Source of the DNA: Ralstonia insidiosa
Lineage (GTDB): Bacteria > Pseudomonadota > Gammaproteobacteria > Burkholderiales > Burkholderiaceae
NCBI RefSeq assembly: GCF_008801405.1
Contig: NZ_VZPV01000002.1
Coordinates: 806,001 to 870,000, forward strand
Reading direction: 5' to 3'
DNA length: 64,000 nt
Shown piece after piece: positions 49,262-56,159 of the stretch (the first letter of the stretch is position 1; the number at the start of each line of letters is the position of its first letter). The position numbers and the translations under genes are program-made. Below the pieces are notes generated by a model. That model saw only the letters and a list, made by a program, of their open reading frames with translations, was not told the origin of the DNA and made no database searches.

Positions 49262-52200
49262 ATGCCGATTCAATCTCAGTATTGGCTTCGCCGTGTGCCC
49301 GGACTCAAGGAGTTGGGCGTGTTCGGCAAAGTGCAACGCAGCATGCTGTTTGGCGGCGCGGCCATCTTGTCGCTGGTGATCATTGCGGTTGCGGCGATTG
49401 CAGCCTACGCCAAGGCTTCAAACTATGTTGCCTACGGGCGCGAAATTTTCCTCACACACAAGGCGCTACTGCTGATCGACGTTGAGACCAAGCAGGCGGC
49501 GCTTCAGCGCAGCGTGATCAACGCAGAGCTTCTTTGGGGCGAGCATCGCCCGGCACGGGCCGCCTTGCTGCATGACTTCAAGATGCAGGGTGGCCGCGCT
49601 TATCTGCGTGCCAGTCCAAGCCTCCAACCGCAGCTTGCCTTGGGTGACCTAGCGGCCAAGTCCCCGGAGGCCTATTCCGACTACCTCGCCTTCAGCGAAG
49701 AGCAGGCCTATACCGACAGTGCGAGTGCGCGCCAACGCGGTCGACCGCTGACCGGCTACATCTATTCGCCTGACGAGCACTTCGTCTCGATCATGCCGCC
49801 GCCCAAAACGGGTGATCCGCTGCAGGCCGTGAAAGCACATTCGCTGGCGGATCTCATCCACACGTTGTCGAAGGATATTGGTGACCTCAGCGATCCGGAG
49901 GTGGATCGCAAGCTGCTGGAGAGTCGTCGGGTCATGTGGTTGCCGCCGCATGTGGATCCCTTCACGGGGGACCGCGTGTTTAAGCTGGTGCAACCGGCGT
50001 TTGACAACGGCAAGCCTTTCATCGTGTTTGTGACCGATCTACCGGTCAAGGTGCTCTCTGACAGGCTGGCGCAGGCACCATACGATGGCAACATGCTGCT
50101 GCTGTCGAAGGAAGGGGAGGTGCTGCTTGAAGGCATCGGCGCAGAGGCAAACTCGGAGGAAGAAGCGCACGCCTTGACCCGCAAGGTCGTGCAAGACCGC
50201 ATGTGGGAGCGCGGTCTCACGCGCCACAACAATAGCTATCACGACGGCGTCTTCACCATCAGCGAACCGCTTTCCGATACCGGTTGGGTGTTGGTCTACA
50301 CGTATTCATGGCGAACAGTCTTGAATGCACTGCAAGAGTTGTTGTGGGGGTATCTGGCGGGAGTGCTGGTGGTGTTGGCCCTGCTTTGGACCTTTGTGCT
50401 GCTGTTCCACTATCGGGTGTTTCGGCCGGCATATCTTCAATCACTGCGTGTGTATGAAAGTGAGAACCTAAGCCGCACCATTATCGGAACAGCGCCGGTA
50501 GGCCTAAGCCTTGTCGCGTTCGGCTCGGGCAAATTGCTGTTGCAGAACAACGTGGCCGGTCACTACCACACCGATGGTCAACCCTTGCACCAGCGGCTGC
50601 TGCGTACGTATCAGGAAGACCACCATGGGCCCGACGATGCGGTCAGCCGCGACATCGAAGTGCAGCGGCCGGATGGCCGCACTGCCGAGCTGCACGTAGA
50701 TCTCGTCCCCACCAAGTACCAGGGCGAAGACGCGCTGCTCTGCAGCTTCATCGACATCACCTCACGCAAGCAGACCGAGCGCGCGCTCAAGGACGCCCGC
50801 ACCGCTGCCGAAGAGGCCAACCGTGCCAAGTCATCGTTCCTCGCCACGATGAGCCACGAGATCCGTACGCCGTTGAATGCCATTCTCGGCAATCTGGAGC
50901 TCATTCAGCACGCACAGACGCTGCATGGAGCGGAGCGTGATCGCCTGGAGGTAGTCTCCACCTCGTCGCATACGCTGGTCGCACTGATCGACGATATTCT
51001 CGACTTCTCCAAGATCGAAGCCGGCCAGATGCACCTGGAGTCGATCCCGTTTGATGTGGTGGAGGTGGTCGAGTCGGTCATCGCCGTCTTCCTGCCGGTG
51101 GCGGAGGCCAAGGACTTGACGCTGCACTACCGGATTGCGCCCAACCTCGCACAGCGTTACGTGGGTGACCCGACCCGCTTACGGCAGATCCTCAACAACC
51201 TGCTGAGCAATGCCATCAAGTTCACGCAGATGGGTTCGGTGTGCATCGAAGTGGAACCACGGGGTGGGCAGGGCAATGATGCGCGACTGGCGTTCAAGGT
51301 GTCAGACACGGGCATCGGCATTGCCGAAGACAAGCAGAGCGCGTTGTTCCAAGCCTTTACGCAGGCAGACACCTCCATCACGCGCAAGTTTGGCGGCACC
51401 GGGCTGGGCCTCGCGCTGTGCCGCAGGCTGGCCGAGTTGATGCACGGGACCGTGTGGGTGCAAAGCGCACCGGGACGCGGCTCGACCTTTACCGTCGACT
51501 TGCTGCTGGGTGTGGCGAGTGGGGCCGACACGCCATCCCAGCCAGCTCAGTCGCTGCGGGACGTCGCTATCTCAGTGCTGTGCGGTGACGAGGTCTGGGT
51601 GCAGGCACTGATGCCGCATCTGCAGTTGCGCGGTGCGCGCGTGCAGGCGGGCGCATCCCCGGCTGAGCTGCCGGCCGATTGCGATGTGCTGCTGGTGCAT
51701 GGCAGTTCGCGCAACTGGCCGCTGGCGGATGAAGATGCGCTGGCGGCGCGTGCCCGACATGTCATCGACGTGATCGACGATGGCCCGCGCAAGCCGACCC
51801 AACACGCCGGTCGCACGGTCGTTTCCAGCTATAGCCTGCGCAATCTCATGGGGGTGTTGGGCGGCGCATGGGAAGCGGCGGTGCCCATGCAGAACGATGT
51901 GCCGCGTCCAACCTCGGCACAAGGCACTGCATTGCGTGTGCTGGTGGCAGAAGACAACCCCGTGAACCGCCTGTTGCTGCGTGATCAACTGACGTTGCTT
52001 GGCCATGACGCCACGCTCACGGCCGCCGGTGTGGAGGCGTTGGAACGCTTTCATGTGGGCCAGTACGACGTCGTGCTGACTGACTTGAGCATGCCCGGCA
52101 TGGATGGTTTTGCGCTGTGCCGCGCTTTGCGCAGCCAGGGTGCGACCGTACCCGTTCTGGCCGTGACTGCGCACGCCAGCGTGGAAGAGCGTGCTGCATG

Positions 52201-52645
52201 CGAAGCCGCTGGCATGACAGACATGCTGGTCAAGCCGCTCTCAATGGATGCATTGGCACAGGCGCTGCGCGTCTTTGTCGAGCGCAAGAGCCAAGCTGCT
52301 CTGCCTCAGGACAATGCGCTGGCGAACGTGAGCAGCCTGGACAGCGGCGGCCCGCTCTCGCACGAAATCTGGCTAGCGCTCACCACGTCGTTCCGTACCT
52401 CTATCAACGAAGCGCGCACCGCTGTGGCCCAAGCCGACTTTCACAAGGCAGCCAAGTCCATGCACTTCATCAAGGGCGGTTTTGCGGTGGTGCGCGAGGT
52501 GGCGCTGGTAGAGGCATCGCACCAACTGGAAGGGCTGTTGCTGAGAGGGGACTCCAGTCAGGACATCTCTCTACGCCTGGATGCGTTGGCCGAGCACGCG
52601 GAGCACATGTTTGAGCGGCGCGCCCCGCTGGACGTCACACGCTAA
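49262..52645 (+). CDS. hybrid sensor histidine kinase with receiver and Hpt domains (RcsC/BvgS-like)
   Basis: 1127 aa inner-membrane kinase. Order: membrane helix 1 (about 27-50), periplasmic sensor of about 300 residues, membrane helix 2 (about 350-375, GYLAGVLVVLALLWTFVLLFHY), PAS-like linker (about 400-500), dimerisation domain with H532 (SHEIRTPLNAI), ATPase (NLLSNAIKFT, DTGIGI, GGTGLGLALC), a degenerate receiver-like region, a true receiver with D941 (VLTDLSMPGMDGF, K in MLVKPL), and Hpt with H1068 (MHFIKGG). Phosphate would pass H532 to D941 to H1068 to D57 of the RcsB-like regulators. The ATG at 49262 fits better than a TTG at 49238. It probably controls the adhesion genes. Confidence 0.9.
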   Translation: MPIQSQYWLRRVPGLKELGVFGKVQRSMLFGGAAILSLVIIAVAAIAAYAKASNYVAYGREIFLTHKALLLIDVETKQAALQRSVINAELLWGEHRPARAALLHDFKMQGGRAYLRASPSLQPQLALGDLAAKSPEAYSDYLAFSEEQAYTDSASARQRGRPLTGYIYSPDEHFVSIMPPPKTGDPLQAVKAHSLADLIHTLSKDIGDLSDPEVDRKLLESRRVMWLPPHVDPFTGDRVFKLVQPAFDNGKPFIVFVTDLPVKVLSDRLAQAPYDGNMLLLSKEGEVLLEGIGAEANSEEEAHALTRKVVQDRMWERGLTRHNNSYHDGVFTISEPLSDTGWVLVYTYSWRTVLNALQELLWGYLAGVLVVLALLWTFVLLFHYRVFRPAYLQSLRVYESENLSRTIIGTAPVGLSLVAFGSGKLLLQNNVAGHYHTDGQPLHQRLLRTYQEDHHGPDDAVSRDIEVQRPDGRTAELHVDLVPTKYQGEDALLCSFIDITSRKQTERALKDARTAAEEANRAKSSFLATMSHEIRTPLNAILGNLELIQHAQTLHGAERDRLEVVSTSSHTLVALIDDILDFSKIEAGQMHLESIPFDVVEVVESVIAVFLPVAEAKDLTLHYRIAPNLAQRYVGDPTRLRQILNNLLSNAIKFTQMGSVCIEVEPRGGQGNDARLAFKVSDTGIGIAEDKQSALFQAFTQADTSITRKFGGTGLGLALCRRLAELMHGTVWVQSAPGRGSTFTVDLLLGVASGADTPSQPAQSLRDVAISVLCGDEVWVQALMPHLQLRGARVQAGASPAELPADCDVLLVHGSSRNWPLADEDALAARARHVIDVIDDGPRKPTQHAGRTVVSSYSLRNLMGVLGGAWEAAVPMQNDVPRPTSAQGTALRVLVAEDNPVNRLLLRDQLTLLGHDATLTAAGVEALERFHVGQYDVVLTDLSMPGMDGFALCRALRSQGATVPVLAVTAHASVEERAACEAAGMTDMLVKPLSMDALAQALRVFVERKSQAALPQDNALANVSSLDSGGPLSHEIWLALTTSFRTSINEARTAVAQADFHKAAKSMHFIKGGFAVVREVALVEASHQLEGLLLRGDSSQDISLRLDALAEHAEHMFERRAPLDVTR

Positions 52646-52647
52646 CG

Positions 52648-52717
52648 CGGCGACCGGCGACCGGCGACCGGCGACCGGCGACCGGCGACCGGCGACCGGC
52701 GACCGGCGACCGGCGAC
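52648..52717. repeat. ten perfect tandem copies of the heptamer CGGCGAC
   Basis: 70 bp of uninterrupted 7-mer repeat beginning 2 bp after the kinase stop codon and ending about 110 bp before the OmpR-type regulator. The unit length is not a multiple of three, and perfect repeats of this type change copy number by slippage. It is noncoding here. Confidence 0.95.
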
Positions 52718-52827
52718 CGCTTCAATTTCGTACCCGTCCAATATCTCGCAGGGCGCTCGATCTTTAAAGTCTGTAACGATTGTTGCGCCCCTGCGGGCGC
52801 CTTGGTTCAGACGATAAAGGGATTGCT

Positions 52828-53568
52828 ATGCATGTCGCACTTGTTCACTCTGGCAACATCGATGGGGACTGGGTGGAGTGCGCGTTGGGGCAACTCAGGC
52901 ACGATGTGGTTCGCTTCGATAGCCTGGATGCGCTGCTGCGCACTGTTCACCACACGTCGTACGATTTGGTCTTGTTGCACAACGGCTTGAGCCGCGCACA
53001 TATGCTCGATGCATTGGCGGTGCTGCGCTCCCGGCAGCAGCACAGCGTGCCGTCTTTGGTGTACGGCAAGACGCTCGACCATGACGAGATTGCGCGCCTG
53101 CTCAACGGCGGCGCAGATGATTACGTCGATATTCCAACGGGTGCGGCAGTGTTTGCCGCGCGCGTGACGGCGCTGCTGCGGCGCGTGTATCCGGCGCGCT
53201 TTCAGCAGACCAGCTTCACTGTCGGCAGCTTTGAGATCAACCCGTTCCAGCGCACCATCAAGATCGGCGGCGAACAAGCTAACCTGACGGACACCGAGGC
53301 GCGCCTCGCACTGCTGCTGTTTACCAACATAGACCGCACGCTTTCGCGCAACCACATCTTTGCGTTGGCCTGGGGGCGCACCACGCTGCAGATGACGCGC
53401 ACCATCGATACGCATATCTCACGCCTGCGGCTCAAGCTCGGATTGCATGAAGACAATGGTGTGCGGCTGCGCGCGGTCTACAACGTGGGCTACCGCCTTG
53501 AGCGCATTGCACACCAGGGGATCGATCAGTTGACCGATCCGATGCGGCCGCTCGCACTGCAGGCCTGA
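52828..53568 (+). CDS. OmpR-type regulator with pseudo-receiver
   Basis: 246 aa. The receiver-like domain (1-120) has lost the acidic pair (ALVHSGN), the phospho-acceptor (DLVLLHNGLS has H/N there) and the conserved lysine (DDYVDIP instead of ITKP). The winged-helix domain (about 130-230) is normal: FTVGSFEINPFQRTIKIGGEQANLTDTEARLALLLF...TRTIDTHISRLRLKLGL...VYNVGYRLE. It probably binds DNA without phosphorylation, controlled by abundance or a ligand. ATG at 52828 has AAAGGG upstream. It follows the hybrid kinase on the same strand across the heptamer repeat, so the two could be co-transcribed. Confidence 0.85.
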   Translation: MHVALVHSGNIDGDWVECALGQLRHDVVRFDSLDALLRTVHHTSYDLVLLHNGLSRAHMLDALAVLRSRQQHSVPSLVYGKTLDHDEIARLLNGGADDYVDIPTGAAVFAARVTALLRRVYPARFQQTSFTVGSFEINPFQRTIKIGGEQANLTDTEARLALLLFTNIDRTLSRNHIFALAWGRTTLQMTRTIDTHISRLRLKLGLHEDNGVRLRAVYNVGYRLERIAHQGIDQLTDPMRPLALQA

Positions 53569-53596
53569 GCGCGCAGCGCGAGGGAAGGTGCGTCTG

Positions 53597-53929
53597 TTAC
53601 GCGCGGGCGATGACGTTGATGCGCAGCGGCTCGCCGCCCGCCACGATGGCGAGCAGGCGGTCCACATTCGGATGCGCGCCCGGGCGGTTGCGTGCATCAA
53701 TGGTGTGCTCGGCAAACACGGCCAGACCGTGCTCAGCGGCCTTGGCGTCGAGCTGACCGAAGGCCTGCTGCAGATAGTGATACACCGCCACCGAGCCTTG
53801 CTTGCCGGGCTTGTTCTCGATGTCGGCCACCACGGCGCCCTTGCCGTCGACCAGATCGATGCGCTCGATGCCGTCAATGGCGGGCAGTTGGGCGAGGTTG
53901 TCCTTGAATACGTTGCTCGGCTGAATCAC
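53597..53929 (-). CDS. DUF2322-family protein
   Basis: 110 aa small cytosolic protein (NVFKDNLAQLPAIDGIERIDLVDGKGAVVADIENKPGKQGSVAVYHYL...GLAVFAEHTIDARNRPGAHPNVDRLLAIV). It matches my recollection of the DUF2322 family, whose function is unknown. The start is a GTG preceded by GGAGCAAC, a good ribosome binding site that decides the start. It is convergent with the OmpR-type regulator. Confidence 0.75.
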   Translation of the reverse strand: MIQPSNVFKDNLAQLPAIDGIERIDLVDGKGAVVADIENKPGKQGSVAVYHYLQQAFGQLDAKAAEHGLAVFAEHTIDARNRPGAHPNVDRLLAIVAGGEPLRINVIARA

Positions 53930-54010
53930 TGAAGTTGCTCCGTTGGTTGGTCAGGGTTTGGCCCTGGATGGGGCCGTATGTTAACTGCTCTGACACAACC
54001 AACGTGAACC

Positions 54011-54406
54011 TCAGCGCCGCGCGGTCGACTGGTTCAGGGCAACGGCGGCCATGATGAGCGCCTTCAGCGCCTTCTCGTTCACCTTGTCGCCTTCGCGAAA
54101 ATCAATCGCGCGTCGGGTGTTGCCTTCCAGGCTGGAATTGAAGAGGCCTGCCGGGTCCGGCACAGAAGCGCCCTTGGCAAACGTCATCTTCACGGTCTGC
54201 TTGTAGGTCTCGCCGGTGCAGAGGATGCCGTCGTGCGACCAGACCGGCACGCTCCACTTCCATTCTTCTACCACCTCGGGGTCGGCCGCCAGGATCAGCG
54301 CGCGCAGCTTGGCGAGCATCTCGCCGCGCCAGTCATCCAGCGCTGCGATTTTCGCGTCGATCAATGCCGATGCAGGTGCCGCGTTCTCCGGTGCGCTCTT
54401 CTTCAT
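54011..54406 (-). CDS. DUF1801/YdhG-like protein
   Basis: 131 aa. It matches the DUF1801 family (some members called iron chaperones, without firm function): IAALDDWRGEMLAKLRALILAADPEVVEEWKWSVPVWSHDGILCTGETYKQTVKMTFAKGASVPDPAGLFNSSLEGNTRRAIDFREGDKVNEKALKALIMAAV. AGGAGG lies upstream of the ATG. It is transcribed alone, 81 bp downstream of the GTG start of the DUF2322 gene on the same strand. Confidence 0.8.
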   Translation of the reverse strand: MKKSAPENAAPASALIDAKIAALDDWRGEMLAKLRALILAADPEVVEEWKWSVPVWSHDGILCTGETYKQTVKMTFAKGASVPDPAGLFNSSLEGNTRRAIDFREGDKVNEKALKALIMAAVALNQSTARR

Positions 54407-54530
54407 GGGGTCTGCCTCCTGGTGGGATCAGCAGACCATTCTGGCAGGAATGCAGAGCGGTCGCCAATCGAGAGGGCTCTGGTGTACACAGTGCAAGCCC
54501 AACGTTCACACGCTGGGCTTGGTGTTGAGG

Positions 54531-54654
54531 CTTAGAGCCGCTAACAAAGCCGCCCTGGCGTCGTTGCGCCTCCCGCAGTGACGAACATTCGGTACTACTT
54601 GTACTGTCTGCGTCGGCGCGCCTAGCCAGGACGGTTTTGTTAGCGGCTCTTAGG
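54531..54654. repeat. palindromic interspersed repeat of about 124 bp
   Basis: Imperfect inverted repeat: arm AGAGCCGCTAACAAAGCCG at the left pairs with CGGTTTTGTTAGCGGCTCT at the right, with further pairing inward (CCTGG/CCAGG). It forms a long stem. It lies between two genes, immediately after the stop of the PL7 lipoprotein gene, as REP- or ERIC-like elements do. One copy only in this window. Confidence 0.7.
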
Positions 54655-54661
54655 GGGCTTG

Positions 54662-55474
54662 CTACTGGTGCGTGAGCGTCAGCGCGTAGAACTTGACCAC
54701 CGTGCCTGGCGTCGTCAGCGGTGTGCCCGATACCGCAGTCTGGTCATAGTTGCCGGCCTTGAAGTAGAAGCTCTCGCCCACGAAGCTGGAATCCATCGTG
54801 AAAGTTTTGGCTGTACCGTTGGCCGTGACGGTGATCGTGCTGCCGGTCAGGCTCAGCTCGTAGTCGAAGGTGCTGGCCACTGGCACGCTGGTGATCGGAT
54901 AGATGTTCGCACTGCCGCCCTGGTTGGTGTTCTCAAGCAGAAGCTGCACGCCCCCGGTGGAGGTCACTTGCAGCTCGCACAGAGGCTTGCTGGGGCCGGT
55001 GCCCTGGAAGATCTGGCCAATGGTCGTGTGGTCGGGCACTTGCGTAACCGCCACCGTGGCGTTCAGCTTGTTGGTGCCGGTGGTGGCCCAGATGGTGTTC
55101 TCGCGCAGTTCCACGCGCGGATGCAATGAGCCCGAAGTCGTCCAGCCCTGCGTCGGGTCCATCATGACCATCGCGCCGTCGGTGCTGTCCGTATAGAAGT
55201 AGGTGGGGTTGGTGTAGCCGGCTGCGAGCTTGGTGCCGCTTACCGTATCAACCTTGCCCGAAGAGCCGGTGGGCAACTGTAGCGTAAATGGCGCCAGGTT
55301 GAAGTTCGACCCCGGCGGGTTGCTGGTGCTGAGCGCGGGCAGTGGCGCGCTGGCGATCTTTTGCACGCTTTGCCCTTGTACCGACAGCGGGCTGCCGTCG
55401 CCACCGCCGCCACATGCCGAGAGCGCGCCGCCTGCCAGGGCTGCTGTCAGGCAAATCATGATCCGATGCTTCAT
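54662..55474 (-). CDS. PL7-type (alginate lyase-like) lipoprotein
   Basis: 270 aa. Lipobox LSAC (Cys21), a short linker, then a beta-jelly-roll of polysaccharide lyase family 7. Family motifs: RVELRE (residues 120-125, the RxELR strand), GQIFQG (153-158, normally QIH or QIV) and YFKAGNYDQ (237-245, normally YFKAGxYNQ with catalytic Tyr243 present). The family cleaves alginate by beta-elimination. Phe156 replaces the histidine expected for many lyases, so activity or specificity may be altered. It is probably an outer-membrane lipoprotein. GAGGAGACGAG precedes the ATG. LacI-type AACGTTT motifs lie upstream. Confidence 0.8.
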   Translation of the reverse strand: MKHRIMICLTAALAGGALSACGGGGDGSPLSVQGQSVQKIASAPLPALSTSNPPGSNFNLAPFTLQLPTGSSGKVDTVSGTKLAAGYTNPTYFYTDSTDGAMVMMDPTQGWTTSGSLHPRVELRENTIWATTGTNKLNATVAVTQVPDHTTIGQIFQGTGPSKPLCELQVTSTGGVQLLLENTNQGGSANIYPITSVPVASTFDYELSLTGSTITVTANGTAKTFTMDSSFVGESFYFKAGNYDQTAVSGTPLTTPGTVVKFYALTLTHQ

Positions 55475-56159
55475 CTCGTCTCCTCTTGCTCTTGTTTGCT
55501 GCTGGTTGAAAAACCGTCAGATGCTGGCGAGCTGCCGTTGCCAGCGAGGCTACGAGAGGAAACGTTTTCCTGCAACAGGTAATTTTTTTCGTAGATTGAG
55601 CAGGCTGGAAGGTATCAGATCACCCTGTCCTAGGTCGCTTATCACAGAAAATCAACGAGGAAATTGGCTTTTTCTGTGGGCGTTGTCCTCGCTCTGTACG
55701 CAGGGTAGGCGAAGCGCACTTTGAGGGTAACGTTTTCTTTAACGGGGATGACAACGTTTGCGGAAAGACGACAGCTCGCTTGGCGTCACTTTGATTTATC
55801 TAAATCTTAGAAGCGCCTTTCTATTTGATTTGCGGCTAAGCGAAAGAAAATAGGCTGAAAAATATGAATAAATGAAGCGGCTAATATAAAACGGCAGGAT
55901 TCAAATAAACTTGAGGCTTTTTGTGTAATTCCCCACTTGAGTGGGGTGCAAGGCCATTTCAACCAGAACCCAAGCGGCATGCGGGTGTGCGGCCAGATGC
56001 TTGCATGTGGTGATGCGATGTTGCAATGCCATATTTTCTGCTGTGGCAGTCATCGATTGGTCATCTTTCGAATCCAATAATTGCGCCTCCGAAGTCGGTA
56101 ACGCATAAGGATGCCCCCCACTTTTGAAGGGGGTGGCGATTGGACCGAGAGAATTTCAA
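55475..56159. promoter_or_regulatory. 685-bp AT-rich divergent control region
   Basis: It lies between the PL7 gene and the chemosensory-like operon. Near the PL7 side there are AGGAAACGTTTTCCT (55557-55571, near-palindromic, LacI-family operator-like) and two further AACGTTT motifs at 55729-55736 and 55753-55759. From about 55780 to 55920 the sequence is strongly A/T-rich. A perfect palindrome CCCCACTTGAGTGGGG lies at 55931-55946, and a related hairpin (CCCCC-acttttgaa-GGGGG) at 56115-56133, 27 bp before the ATG of the operon. No gene is visible in the interval. Confidence 0.55.

Noticed and set aside
52648..52717. Tandem heptamers considered as a CRISPR array or coding repeat
   Set aside because: No spacers, unit of 7 bp, and it follows a stop codon directly, so it is a simple sequence repeat.
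54531..54654. Palindromic element considered as an RNA gene or insertion sequence
   Set aside because: No tRNA-like or other RNA fold, too short for a transposase; a REP/ERIC-like repeat explains it better.
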